From Terrisporobacter sp. (lineage in GTDB: Bacteria > Bacillota_A > Clostridia > Peptostreptococcales > Peptostreptococcaceae), in the NCBI GenBank assembly GCA_029851945.1, contig JARKUZ010000021.1, forward strand, positions 1 through 22,165: a DNA stretch of 22,165 bases. The letters are read 5' to 3'. The notes under the pieces are model-generated. The model made no database searches and was not told where the DNA came from. It saw only the letters and a list, made by a program, of their open reading frames with translations. Position 1 is the first letter of the stretch; every line of letters begins with the position of its first letter. The translations under genes and the position numbers were made by a program. This document shows, one piece after another, positions 14,223 to 22,032 of this stretch.

Positions 14223-14924
14223 ATGCTAAAAATTGCAATATGTGATGATGAAAAATCTCAAATTAATTTACTAAAAAATATATTATCAATACATTTAGAT
14301 TTAAAGGGGTTAGATTATAAAATCTATGAATTTGATTGTGGGGAAAGTCTTATTAGTTCAATTACTAAAGAAAATTATGATATTATATTTTCAGATATAG
14401 AAATGAAAGTTCTAAATGGAATAGATACTGCTAAAAGCATTAGATTACATAACAAAAAATCTATAATTATATTTGTTACATCATATCCCGATTTTGTTTT
14501 CCAAGGGTATGAAGTTAAGGCATTTAACTATATATTAAAGCCTTATAAGCCAGAAAAAATAGGACAAGTTTTAAACTCTGCTCTTGGAGAATTAGATGAA
14601 ATTCAAGATAAGTTTTATATTGTAGAATCAAAATCTAAAACTGAAAAAATAAACTTAAGTAATACCTATTATTTTACTAGCGATAGGCGTAAGGTAAATG
14701 CAGTTACTTTTACAGAAACTATAGACTTTTATGATAAACTAGATAATCTTGAAAAAAACCTACCTTCATTTTTTGTAAGAATTCATCAACGTTATCTTAT
14801 TAATATCAACCATGTATCTTCAGTAGAATCTAGTAGTTTAGTTATAAATAAAGAGACCTTACCTATAAGTCGTGGTAGATATAATTCATTTATGATTGAG
14901 TTTGCAAAAACAATGTTAAGGTAG
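14223..14924 (+). CDS. LytTR-family response regulator (AgrA-like)
   Basis: A 233-residue regulator. The receiver domain (1-120) has the acidic pair Asp8-Asp9 in CDDE, the phosphorylated Asp58 in FSDIEM, Thr86, and Lys106 in ILKPY. The LytTR DNA-binding domain (about 130-233) shows FFVRIHQRYLININHVSSV and LPISRGRY, both typical of AgrA and VirR. It starts at the ATG at 14223 after GGGGG; the upstream extension covers the promoter. A histidine kinase gene starts 8 bases after its stop. By position it probably controls the divergent ABC transporter operon. Bce-type transporters more often pair with OmpR-type regulators, so the LytTR type is notable. Confidence 0.95.
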   Translation: MLKIAICDDEKSQINLLKNILSIHLDLKGLDYKIYEFDCGESLISSITKENYDIIFSDIEMKVLNGIDTAKSIRLHNKKSIIIFVTSYPDFVFQGYEVKAFNYILKPYKPEKIGQVLNSALGELDEIQDKFYIVESKSKTEKINLSNTYYFTSDRRKVNAVTFTETIDFYDKLDNLEKNLPSFFVRIHQRYLININHVSSVESSSLVINKETLPISRGRYNSFMIEFAKTMLR

Positions 14925-14932
14925 GTGCTTTT

Positions 14933-16204
14933 ATGTATGATATAATTTACAATCTTACAACTTTAATACTTTATGCAGTAACAAGCTACTATTTTTATAA
15001 AGTTATAGTAAATTTTTCATCAGTTAAAGATAATAAATATGCTAAATTTGCTTCTATACTTGGAGCTTATCTTATTCCAAATGTAATTATATATACTTCA
15101 GATATTGTTAATGTTTTCTATACTATGATTGGTTTTATTTTAATAATGGTTGTTTTTTATAAATCTAGCTATATTAAAAATATTTCTGCTGTAATGATTT
15201 TTTATCCTATTATGGTATCTATAAATTTAATGGCCAATGACTTTTGTGCTAAGATTTATCTTTATTTAGGTGAAACTTTATGGATGGATTATTTTGCTCA
15301 AACACTAGAAATGTGTATTATTTCATTTTCTTGGTTTTTAATTTACCATTTTTCTAAAGACAGGCTAAATAATATAGGCAGATATATTGATATAAAAACA
15401 TGGATTATGATAGATATTATATGCTTAGCACCTTTTATTTCCATAATAACAACAATTATAAATACACCTTTAGGAAAAGAATATCAAGCATATCCCATAG
15501 CAATTGCATGTATAATTACTAGCTTGAGTATGATATTTCTTATTGAGTATATAGTTAATAGCGTTAAAAATCGCCTTGAAAATCAAAACCTAAAACTAGA
15601 ATATAGCTACTATAGGGAACTTGAAGAAAATCAAAAAAAGGTAAGAAAGCTACACCATGATATGAATAACCACTTATCTGTAATATATTCATTTTTAGAA
15701 TATGATAATTTAGAAGGTGCAAAAGATTATTTTAATGAACTTTCAGATAAGTTTAATGTAAGTAATAGAGCCTTTTGTAAAAATAGTATTGTAAATGCAG
15801 TTATAAATTCAAAATACAATTTAGCAATACAAAATCAAATTGATTGTTTTTTTAATATTGATATAGACGAAATTCTTCCTTTAGAAGATATTGACCTTTG
15901 TTCTATTTTTTCAAATACACTTGATAATGCTATTGAGGCTTCTTTAAAATTAAGTGATATTTCACAGAGAAAAATATCTTTGAAAGCTCGCTGCAATAAA
16001 GGTTATTTTAGCTACTCTATTTGTAATAATTACAATGGTATTATTAAATTTAACAATGGAAAGTATAACTCTACTAAGTTAGATGCAAATATGCATGGCT
16101 TTGGGCTTGAAAACATAGATGATATTGTAAAAAAATATAATGGCACCCTTAATATCACTTATTCTGAGTATGAATTTAATTTATTAGCAATTATTAAAAT
16201 TTAA
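14933..16204 (+). CDS. GHKL-domain sensor histidine kinase (AgrC-like)
   Basis: A 423-residue membrane kinase. Six hydrophobic segments fill residues 1-210, with no large extracellular domain. A coiled-coil-like linker follows (215-238). The phosphoacceptor motif is KLHHDMNNHL, with His242 the likely site. The ATP-binding GHKL domain holds the N box SNTLDNAIEA (Asn328, Asn332) and the G box HGFGLENI (388-395). The ribosome binding site AGGTAGGTG spans the gap after the response regulator. It phosphorylates that regulator. The lack of an extracellular sensor domain is compatible with the transporter acting as the sensor, as in Bce systems, or with AgrC-like direct peptide sensing. Confidence 0.94.
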   Translation: MYDIIYNLTTLILYAVTSYYFYKVIVNFSSVKDNKYAKFASILGAYLIPNVIIYTSDIVNVFYTMIGFILIMVVFYKSSYIKNISAVMIFYPIMVSINLMANDFCAKIYLYLGETLWMDYFAQTLEMCIISFSWFLIYHFSKDRLNNIGRYIDIKTWIMIDIICLAPFISIITTIINTPLGKEYQAYPIAIACIITSLSMIFLIEYIVNSVKNRLENQNLKLEYSYYRELEENQKKVRKLHHDMNNHLSVIYSFLEYDNLEGAKDYFNELSDKFNVSNRAFCKNSIVNAVINSKYNLAIQNQIDCFFNIDIDEILPLEDIDLCSIFSNTLDNAIEASLKLSDISQRKISLKARCNKGYFSYSICNNYNGIIKFNNGKYNSTKLDANMHGFGLENIDDIVKKYNGTLNITYSEYEFNLLAIIKI

Positions 16205-16240
16205 TATATATAATACTATAATCGTCCCTCAATTTAGCTT

Positions 16241-16315
16241 TATTCTGCTACTTCCACATTGGCTTCTTTGATAACAATGTTATCCTCAATATTTGTTCAA
16301 ATACCATTAAAAAAA
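16241..16315 (+). pseudogene. Fragment of a second ACR3-like gene
   Basis: Translated in frame, these 25 codons read YSATSTLASLITMLSSIFVQ followed by IPLKK. This aligns without gaps with residues 31-55 of the ACR3-like protein at 10093 (13 identical of 25 by eye). A stop lies two codons upstream and the GGAACGA palindrome starts 6 bases downstream. The rest of the gene is missing. Confidence 0.65.
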
Positions 16316-16320
16316 TATAT

Positions 16321-16361
16321 ATTAAAAGAAGGAGGAACGATTCATTCCTCCTTCTTTTAAT
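16321..16361. terminator. Terminator-like palindrome, GGAACGAWTCRTTCC family, copy 3
   Basis: 16321-16337 and 16345-16361 are perfect 17-base reverse complements around CGATTCA. The core is GGAACGATTCATTCC, with one change from the other copies. It lies downstream of the kinase gene and the ACR3 fragment and may terminate that operon. Confidence 0.65.
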
Positions 16362-16470
16362 ATAATCATCTTTTTCATGCAATTATTATTATCATATTAT
16401 GATTATAGATTAAACTTAATATAAATTCATGTTATAATAACCAATAAATACATAATAGAAAGGATATAAT

Positions 16471-16902
16471 ATGGAAATTTACTTACCAAAAATAATAGCT
16501 AATTCACCAACTAATCTACCGATACTTGAAAAAACAATACTTTACTATATAATTGACAAATCATTTAAATGCAAAAATGAAAATACTAAAGACTTAAACA
16601 TAGAATTTAATATAAATGAAATAATAAAAATTATTAAAAATTCAACAATAGAATGTATTGATATAATATCTCAAACTAAACAAGCTATAAATAATCTAAA
16701 AAATATAAAATTAAGTTTAGTAGATAATGGATTTCATATAAAACTTGAACCAATCAAAAATATAGGTATATTTGCATCAAATATTTACGTAGACTTAAAT
16801 CCTATAATTGTAGAATATTTAGACCAAGTCCAATTTGGAAATTATGTTAAATTTGACTTAATTACAAATTCTATAGTTAATAAAACTAAAACATTTATAT
16901 AA
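16471..16902 (+). CDS. Hypothetical protein, weak Rep_3-like resemblance
   Basis: A 143-residue soluble protein starting at the ATG at 16471, after AGAAAGGA. The composition is very Asn/Ile/Lys rich. Predicted helices run from LPILEKTILYYIIDKSF through NEIIKIIKN, with beta-like stretches later (GFHIKLEPI, NIYVDLNPIIVEYLDQVQFG, YVKFDLIT). The helix-rich start and the later I-x-LNPII-x-YL plus Y-x-x-FDL pattern vaguely recall the first winged-helix domain of Rep_3 plasmid initiators, at about half their length. That resemblance is too weak to name a function. It stands alone between the two-component operon and convergent permease genes. Confidence 0.6.
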   Translation: MEIYLPKIIANSPTNLPILEKTILYYIIDKSFKCKNENTKDLNIEFNINEIIKIIKNSTIECIDIISQTKQAINNLKNIKLSLVDNGFHIKLEPIKNIGIFASNIYVDLNPIIVEYLDQVQFGNYVKFDLITNSIVNKTKTFI

Positions 16903-16924
16903 TATTTTAGAAGATGTAATACCT

Positions 16925-17458
16925 TTAGGTATTATGCCTTCTACTAAAAGGTATTTGTTTTTTATCTATAAACTCAACTAAATATCCCATAAATATTACT
17001 CCAATTATATCAATTATAAGCCTAACTAATGTAAACTCATATCCAAGGGCATCTATTTCAAATGTTAAAGTAGAAATCTTAACAACACACCAAGCATTTA
17101 AAAATATAATAATATTTGAAAATCTAACTCCTTTATCCATAAGAACTTTAGCAAAAGGAAATGCTGCATACATAGGACCTGCTGCAAAACATGCTAAAGC
17201 AAAAGATAAAAATATACCAAGTAGCCCTGATTTATTTCCCATATACTTAATAAAATACTCTCTAGGAACCCACTCCTCCAAAAGAGAAAGTAAAATCATA
17301 ACTCCTGGAAGAATACCTAACATTTGCAAAATATTAGATTTTACATTGCTAAAAATATTAGCTCCCAAATTATTATTAAAAAAATATATAAATATGCAAA
17401 TAATAAATCCAATAAATACATATTTATATCTATTTAAAATAAATCTTATATTAATCAT
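16925..17458 (-). CDS. Permease half-protein 2 (ArsP_1/DUF318-like)
   Basis: A 177-residue membrane protein with about five helices. FAAGPMYAAFPFAKVLMDKG, followed by IIIFLNAWCVVKISTLTFEIDALG, parallels FVAFSVGDSLLKSG...FISTSTMVGILTLSLESKFIG in the upstream gene. The two products therefore look like the two similar halves of one ArsP_1-type permease. The ATG at 17458 overlaps the TGA of the upstream gene (ATGA), giving translational coupling. Proteins of this family include organoarsenical exporters and uncharacterised permeases; the substrate here is unknown. Confidence 0.8.
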   Translation of the reverse strand: MINIRFILNRYKYVFIGFIICIFIYFFNNNLGANIFSNVKSNILQMLGILPGVMILLSLLEEWVPREYFIKYMGNKSGLLGIFLSFALACFAAGPMYAAFPFAKVLMDKGVRFSNIIIFLNAWCVVKISTLTFEIDALGYEFTLVRLIIDIIGVIFMGYLVEFIDKKQIPFSRRHNT

Positions 17459-17934
17459 CCTAAAATTCCCCCTACAAAAAAAGCTACTACAAAAGCAAAT
17501 ATAAATGCTACAACATTTCTATAAAGAGCAGCCTTCTTTCCTATAAATTTTGATTCTAGTGAAAGTGTTAATATTCCAACCATAGTAGAAGTTGATATAA
17601 ATGCTGCTACTTGCGCATATCCAGCTCCACTTTTAAGTAGAGAATCCCCTACTGAAAAAGCTACAAATGTAGGCATCATAGTAACTGCGCCTATTACTGA
17701 TGATATAGTTGTTCCAATAAATTTTGATTCTTCGCCAATAAGCTTTGATATAGACTCTGTGTCTAATATAGATAGGATTATACCGATTATAATTACAATA
17801 AGAAAAAATTGAGGCATTATAGCTTCTAATGATTTCATTCCTTTTACAAAAGCACTTTTTGTTTTTTTGGGATCTTTTATAAATGAAAAAATGAATAAAA
17901 AAATGCACATTAAATAAATAATAAAATTAATCAA
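17455..17934 (-). CDS. Permease half-protein 1 (ArsP_1/DUF318-like)
   Basis: A 159-residue membrane protein with about four to five helices (near residues 3-18, 42-58, 78-100, 112-130 and 138-158). GAVTMMPTFVAFSVGDSLLK and VGILTLSLESKFIGKKAALY are the recognisable blocks. The start is TTG at 17934, 5 bases after GGGGGAG; the nearby ATG is out of frame. It is the first gene of a two-gene operon with the second half-permease, which overlaps it by 4 bases. It is about half the length of typical single-chain members of the family. Confidence 0.8.
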   Translation of the reverse strand: MINFIIYLMCIFLFIFSFIKDPKKTKSAFVKGMKSLEAIMPQFFLIVIIIGIILSILDTESISKLIGEESKFIGTTISSVIGAVTMMPTFVAFSVGDSLLKSGAGYAQVAAFISTSTMVGILTLSLESKFIGKKAALYRNVVAFIFAFVVAFFVGGILG

Positions 17935-18035
17935 ACATACTCCCCCCGTAACAATGCTATAATTAGACTTTAAATATAATATGCAGTCTTTATTATCATT
18001 GTCACTTAAAGAAATTATAGATAAAATTTTAATTT

Positions 18036-18746
18036 CTATTTATTATTTAACAAATCTCTAACAACTTCAGATGCCATAATAAGTCCTCCAGAAGATGACA
18101 TAAAAGATATACTTCCTGGAATTATTCTATGACCATCTGATATTTTTTCTTTTAGCTCTAAAGGGTGTTCACTTGAAAAAACTACTTTTAAATGATTAAT
18201 ATCTCTATCCCTTAATTCTTTTCTTACTACCTTAGCTAGGGGACAAGTATGAGTTTTTGAAATATCACTTACTTCTATTTTTGTTGGGTCTAATTTATTT
18301 CCCATACCCATAGAACTAATTATTGGTATATTTCTTTTTGTACACTCCTCTATTAAATGAATTTTAGATGATACCATATCTATTGCATCTACTACATAAT
18401 CATAATCATCATTAATTATTTCTTTGCTAGTATCTTTATTAAATATAGTATTTATAGCTTTTATATTTAAGTTTTTATTTATATCTAAAAGTCTTTCTTT
18501 TACTACCTCTACTTTATCTTTGCCTAATTTTGAGTTAAGCCCTGGTAGTTGCCTATTAAAATCACTTTCACAAACTTTAGCATAATCTACTATAGTTATA
18601 TTTCCTATTCCAGCTCTTATTAAAGCCTCTACACAAAAGCTTCCTACTCCCCCTACTCCTATAGCTAGAATATTTGAATTTTTAAGTTTTTCTAATCCAT
18701 CTTCACCTATTAAAATGGTTGTTCTTTTTATAAATTTATTTTCCAC
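18036..18746 (-). CDS. tcdA: tRNA threonylcarbamoyladenosine dehydratase (ThiF/TcdA family)
   Basis: A 236-residue E1-like enzyme. In TcdA (CsdL) proteins, ATP activates the side chain of t6A37 in ANN-decoding tRNAs to form the cyclic ct6A. The ATP-binding loop is AIGVGGVGSFCVEALIRAGIG (Gly30-Gly35). Asp54 follows in TIVDYAKV. The SDFNRQLPG motif (Asn64-Arg65-Gln66) is the conserved N-R-Q. VVDAID and SMGMGNKLDPTKIEVSDISKTHTCPLA are typical of this subgroup, as is the tail SSGGLIMASEVVRDLL. The start is GTG at 18746 after AAGGAG. Not clearly in an operon; the nupC terminator lies just upstream. Chromosomal housekeeping context. Confidence 0.92.
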   Translation of the reverse strand: MENKFIKRTTILIGEDGLEKLKNSNILAIGVGGVGSFCVEALIRAGIGNITIVDYAKVCESDFNRQLPGLNSKLGKDKVEVVKERLLDINKNLNIKAINTIFNKDTSKEIINDDYDYVVDAIDMVSSKIHLIEECTKRNIPIISSMGMGNKLDPTKIEVSDISKTHTCPLAKVVRKELRDRDINHLKVVFSSEHPLELKEKISDGHRIIPGSISFMSSSGGLIMASEVVRDLLNNK

Positions 18747-18785
18747 TTTAACTCTCCTTTTTATTTATATCTTAATTAGTATAAC

Positions 18786-18815
18786 AAAAAAAGGAGGAAC
18801 GATTCGTTCCTCCTT
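18786..18815 (-). terminator. nupC terminator, GGAACGAWTCRTTCC family, copy 4
   Basis: 18791-18815 is a 25-base palindrome with a single central base. Read on the minus strand the stem is followed by seven T residues, a classical intrinsic terminator 18 bases after the nupC stop. Confidence 0.9.
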
Positions 18816-18832
18816 AAATTAATCTTATTTTA

Positions 18833-20068
18833 TTATATAGCTATTATTAATCCAACTATTAATGCACTTAGTACACTAACGAAGAATCCTCCTAACATTC
18901 CTTTGAATGCTAGCTTAGATAGTAAGTTTCTCTTTTCTGGACAGAATACTGATATTCCTGATATACATATACCCATACTTGATATATTAGCAAATCCACA
19001 AAGAGATATTGCCATCATAAGACCACTTCTGTAATCTAAGTCTGGTAATATAGTACCTAATTGTCCGAAAGCAACGAATTCATTTAATACTAACTTACTT
19101 CCTAAAAGCTTAGAAGCTGTTAATATCTTGTCTGGAGAAAGACCCATTAATGCTCCTATTGGTGCAAATATATATGATAATATTTGTTCTAATGATAATC
19201 CTACAACTCCTAATATACCATTAATTAGAGCAACTAAAGCTATTATAGCTATAAGTGCAGCACCTATACCTAATGCCATTTGAAGCCCGTCATTAGCACC
19301 TTGAGATATTGCAGATATAAGATTTGGGTTATCCCCTTTATTATCTATACTTATTTCTTCTTTAGCACCTTCATGTTCATGACCTTTGTCTACAAATTCA
19401 TGTTCAACTTCTGTTTCTGGAAGTATTATCTTAGATACTATTATACTTCCAAGTGGCACTAATGCTCCACCTATAAGTAAGTATTCCATAGGTATTCCAA
19501 GTCCTGCATATCCCATTAAAACAGTTGCAGACATACTCCCCATACCTGATACTAAAACTAACATTATTTCACTTTTAGTCATTCCTGATAAGTATTTTGA
19601 AACTAATATTGGAGATTCAGTTTGTCCTAAGAACATATTAGCAACAGCAACGAAGCTTTCTACTTTAGAAGTTCCAAGTACTTTACCTATAACCCCACCT
19701 ATTACTTTAACAACAGCCCCTATTATACCTAAGTAGTATAATGCAGCTACTAATGATGATATGAATATTATGTTACCTAAAACTTGTATACCAAATATCA
19801 TACCTGTTGGAGCCCCAGAATCTGCTAATGGCCCAAATACAAATGATAAACCTTCAAATCCATAACTTAAAGTAACAGTTACTACATCAGATAACTTTTG
19901 TAGTGCAGCTCTTCCAAGTGGGAATTTTACCAGTAAAAATGCTAGGACAAATTGTATTACAAGTGCTTTAGCTATCATCTTTTTATTTATTGCTTTTTTA
20001 TTAGATGATAATAGATACAATATTCCTAACAAGATAATTATGCCTAGTGCATTTATTAGTATTGTCAT
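18833..20068 (-). CDS. nupC: Concentrative nucleoside transporter, NupC/CNT family
   Basis: A 411-residue inner-membrane symporter importing nucleosides with Na+ or H+. The substrate-site motif GQTESPILV (148-156, Glu151) corresponds to GQTEAP in characterised CNTs. LVLNEFVAFGQL in the second half supplies the other conserved Glu. CGFANISSMGI near the C-terminus is a family signature. The arrangement is three N-terminal helices, a scaffold/transport repeat, then an acidic cytoplasmic insert (EVEHEFVDKGHEHEGAKEE). Length is usual. The ATG at 20068 has GAGGGCGAG upstream. It is a single gene with a strong terminator. No purine riboswitch is visible in its 5' region. Confidence 0.95.
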   Translation of the reverse strand: MTILINALGIIILLGILYLLSSNKKAINKKMIAKALVIQFVLAFLLVKFPLGRAALQKLSDVVTVTLSYGFEGLSFVFGPLADSGAPTGMIFGIQVLGNIIFISSLVAALYYLGIIGAVVKVIGGVIGKVLGTSKVESFVAVANMFLGQTESPILVSKYLSGMTKSEIMLVLVSGMGSMSATVLMGYAGLGIPMEYLLIGGALVPLGSIIVSKIILPETEVEHEFVDKGHEHEGAKEEISIDNKGDNPNLISAISQGANDGLQMALGIGAALIAIIALVALINGILGVVGLSLEQILSYIFAPIGALMGLSPDKILTASKLLGSKLVLNEFVAFGQLGTILPDLDYRSGLMMAISLCGFANISSMGICISGISVFCPEKRNLLSKLAFKGMLGGFFVSVLSALIVGLIIAI

Positions 20069-20453
20069 ATTTTCTCGCCCTCTACTTTTGTTTAATTTCT
20101 GGTAAATTTAATTTATTTGCCTAGTCTAAATATTTATAATATGCACTTCTTAAATATTAGAAGCCTTGCCCCATACATACCATTTTTCAATATTTTTCGA
20201 CAATTAATAAAGTTTTATTTACCAATATAATTAAAATGTAAATGTTATTTTTCTTTAATATTATAACCTTTTCTTATTTATTATGACAAGACTTTTATTT
20301 TATTTATTAATTAATATTTACATTTTTATATATATTACCCACTTTTAATCTTTATATTATCTAAATTTATAACAATTTAATCTAAGTATTAGAATAAAAT
20401 ATCTTAACTTACACATACTTTTAGTATATAACTTATTATTAAAGGAGTATAAA
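20069..20453. other. Long AT-rich divergent intergenic region
   Basis: 385 bases between the divergent nupC and the small plus-strand gene at 20454. It should hold both promoters. AAAATGTAAAT near 20233 and ATTTACATTTT near 20311 are inverted repeats far apart, probably by chance in this composition. I see no riboswitch, no open frame with protein-like composition and no strong hairpin. Confidence 0.6.
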
Positions 20454-20666
20454 ATGAAAAAAAACTCTAATAAAAAACATGATGATTTATCATTTTTAAA
20501 TCATTTTGATGACCAATACAATCAAATAATAGATAATAATAACGTTTTTGAAAGTTCTGATAGTGAAACTACTGATTTAATAAATTTTAGAGTAATAAAT
20601 ACAAATAACTCTTATCCATCCCAAGACCCTAATATTTATGAAAGTAATAGTGAAGATAACAAATAA
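20454..20666 (+). CDS. Small acidic, Asn/Ser-rich hypothetical protein
   Basis: A 70-residue hydrophilic protein without membrane segments or cysteines. It is basic at the start (KKNSNKKHDD) and acidic/Asn/Ser-rich afterwards, likely largely disordered. A strong ribosome binding site (AAAGGAG) precedes the ATG and a perfect 13-base hairpin follows the stop, so it is well framed as a gene. No family is recognised. Confidence 0.65.
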   Translation: MKKNSNKKHDDLSFLNHFDDQYNQIIDNNNVFESSDSETTDLINFRVINTNNSYPSQDPNIYESNSEDNK

Positions 20667-20675
20667 TAATATTAC

Positions 20676-20706
20676 TTAAAAGGCATGTAAAAACATGCCT
20701 TTTAAT
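20676..20706 (+). terminator. Hairpin terminator after the gene at 20454
   Basis: TTAAAAGGCATGT (20676-20688) and ACATGCCTTTTAA (20693-20705) form a perfect 13-base stem with an AAAA loop. Confidence 0.7.
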
Positions 20707-20766
20707 ATTGTAAAATATTAAATTTTTATGATAAGCTAAAATTATTATATATTTAGGAGAAAATTT

Positions 20767-21516
20767 ATGAAATTTATAAAAGATTCTTTCATAGTTAATG
20801 ACTATGTTAAATTAGCAATAGTAGACAAAAGAATTACTCCTACTATGGAGAAAAATCTAAGAGCTAGAGGTATAGATTTAATAAAAACAATTGGATGTGA
20901 AAATTCTTATGATGCTATAAAGTTTCATCCAGATATAAGTATATTTAAATTAAATGATGAAAATATAGTTGTATCTCCTGATGTTTATGACTATTATAAT
21001 GATAAACTAAAAAAATATAACTTTAATGTTATAAAAGGAGATTTACCTATAGAAAGTAAGTATCCCAACAATATACAATATAATGTTTGCTTGTTTGGAA
21101 AGTATGCTATTCATAATTTTGATTATACAGACAAAAACATTTTAAATTACATAAAAGAAAATAATCTTACTATGATTAATGTAAATCAAGGATATACAAA
21201 GTGTTCGGTGTGTATTGTTGATGAAAATTCTATTATAACTTCAGATGAGGGTATATATAAAGAAGTAATAAAACACAATATTGATTGCTTACTTATATCT
21301 AAAGGAAATATTGACTTATTTAATATGAATTATGGATTTATAGGTGGATGTAGCGGACTTATATCTCATAAAGAATTAGCTTTTTACGGTAATATCAAGC
21401 TTCATCCTGACTATAATATGATTTATGATTTTGTTAAATCTAAAAATAAAGAAATAGTTTCTTTAAGTGATGAAAAATTATTAGACTTAGGCTCTTTAAT
21501 ACCTATTATGTATTAA
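20767..21516 (+). CDS. DUF6873-like protein, GME (amidinotransferase-like) fold
   Basis: A 249-residue soluble protein. The pattern resembles DUF6873, grouped with the guanidino-group-modifying enzyme fold (arginine deiminase/dimethylargininase-like pentein propeller). Recurrent blocks are visible: FHPDI (His54), VNQGYTKCSVCIVDENSIIT (139-158), SDEGI (Asp160, Glu161), a GGCSGLI turn (Cys195), HPDYN (His213), and the C-terminal LDLGSLIPI. Cys195, His213 and Glu161 or Asp160 are candidate catalytic residues by analogy with penteins; this is inference. The ribosome binding site AGGAG is well placed. A second small gene follows closely, probably co-transcribed. The substrate is unknown. Confidence 0.75.
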   Translation: MKFIKDSFIVNDYVKLAIVDKRITPTMEKNLRARGIDLIKTIGCENSYDAIKFHPDISIFKLNDENIVVSPDVYDYYNDKLKKYNFNVIKGDLPIESKYPNNIQYNVCLFGKYAIHNFDYTDKNILNYIKENNLTMINVNQGYTKCSVCIVDENSIITSDEGIYKEVIKHNIDCLLISKGNIDLFNMNYGFIGGCSGLISHKELAFYGNIKLHPDYNMIYDFVKSKNKEIVSLSDEKLLDLGSLIPIMY

Positions 21517-21537
21517 TTTTTGAAAGGTGTGACATAT

Positions 21538-21750
21538 TTGAGCGTTGATAAATTAAAAATAACCTTTAATAATGGTTTTACTAAAGTAGTAGAAAGAAAT
21601 AACATTAAAAACTTTAATTCATTACTTGATTGGATGGACAAATTTAATTCTAATCAATATGTAAGTTTACTTACTGTATCTGGATTTGAGCTTGGTAGTT
21701 CTATATCTTTAGATAAAAACAATATAAAATCTATAGAAATAATAGACTAA
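21538..21750 (+). CDS. Small hypothetical protein downstream of the DUF6873-like gene
   Basis: A 70-residue protein from a TTG at 21538, with AAAGGTG 7 bases upstream; an in-frame TTG at 21520 lacks a proper site. It is soluble, with a mixed alpha/beta pattern (KLKITFNNGFTKVVERN, then SLLDWMDKF, then YVSLLTVSGFELGSSISLDK). It starts 21 bases after the DUF6873-like gene and is followed by a bidirectional terminator, so the two form an operon. The strand-strand-helix-strand look suggests a small barrel or ferredoxin-like fold. No family is recognised. Confidence 0.65.
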   Translation: MSVDKLKITFNNGFTKVVERNNIKNFNSLLDWMDKFNSNQYVSLLTVSGFELGSSISLDKNNIKSIEIID

Positions 21751-21764
21751 TAAAAAGTATAATT

Positions 21765-21797
21765 AAAAAGAGGCTTAAAATTTAAGTCCTCTTTTTT
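21765..21797. terminator. Bidirectional terminator between convergent genes
   Basis: AAAAAGAGG (21765-21773) pairs with CCTCTTTTT (21788-21796). An inner CTTAAA/TTTAAG symmetry continues the stem. T tracts lie on both strands. Confidence 0.8.
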
Positions 21798-21799
21798 AG

Positions 21800-22009
21800 T
21801 TATTTAATTATAAAAGATAATATACCTATAACTATACATAAAATTCCACCTAAAAATTGTCCTATCCCAGATGCTTCTCCCATTAATATTAAGTTAAATA
21901 TATTTTTGCTTTTTTGGCTTTTTCCAAATAGTCCATCATCAGTTTTCATTCTATGTATTCCCCAGAATGTTAAAAGTATTCCAAAAATTATAGCTATTAT
22001 TCCAGTCAT
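21800..22009 (-). CDS. Small membrane protein paired with an XRE regulator
   Basis: A 69-residue protein with two hydrophobic helices (about residues 2-20 and 48-67) around a basic, Gly/Ser-containing loop (HRMKTDDGLFGKSQKSKN). The ATG at 22009 has GGAG 8 bases upstream. It lies 23 bases downstream of the partial XRE regulator gene on the same strand, probably one operon. No family is recognised. Confidence 0.65.
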   Translation of the reverse strand: MTGIIAIIFGILLTFWGIHRMKTDDGLFGKSQKSKNIFNLILMGEASGIGQFLGGILCIVIGILSFIIK

Positions 22010-22032
22010 TTTTATTTCTCCATTTCATCTTT

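Noticed and set aside
17633..17908. Minus-strand 91-codon frame inside the first half-permease gene
   Set aside because: It is out of frame with the permease, Arg/Tyr/Ser-rich and without start signals.
19280..19736. Two plus-strand frames inside nupC
   Set aside because: They are antisense shadows of a clearly coding transporter gene.
20069..20260. Purine riboswitch upstream of nupC
   Set aside because: The conserved purine-aptamer core and P1 sequences are not visible; only AT-rich leader is present.
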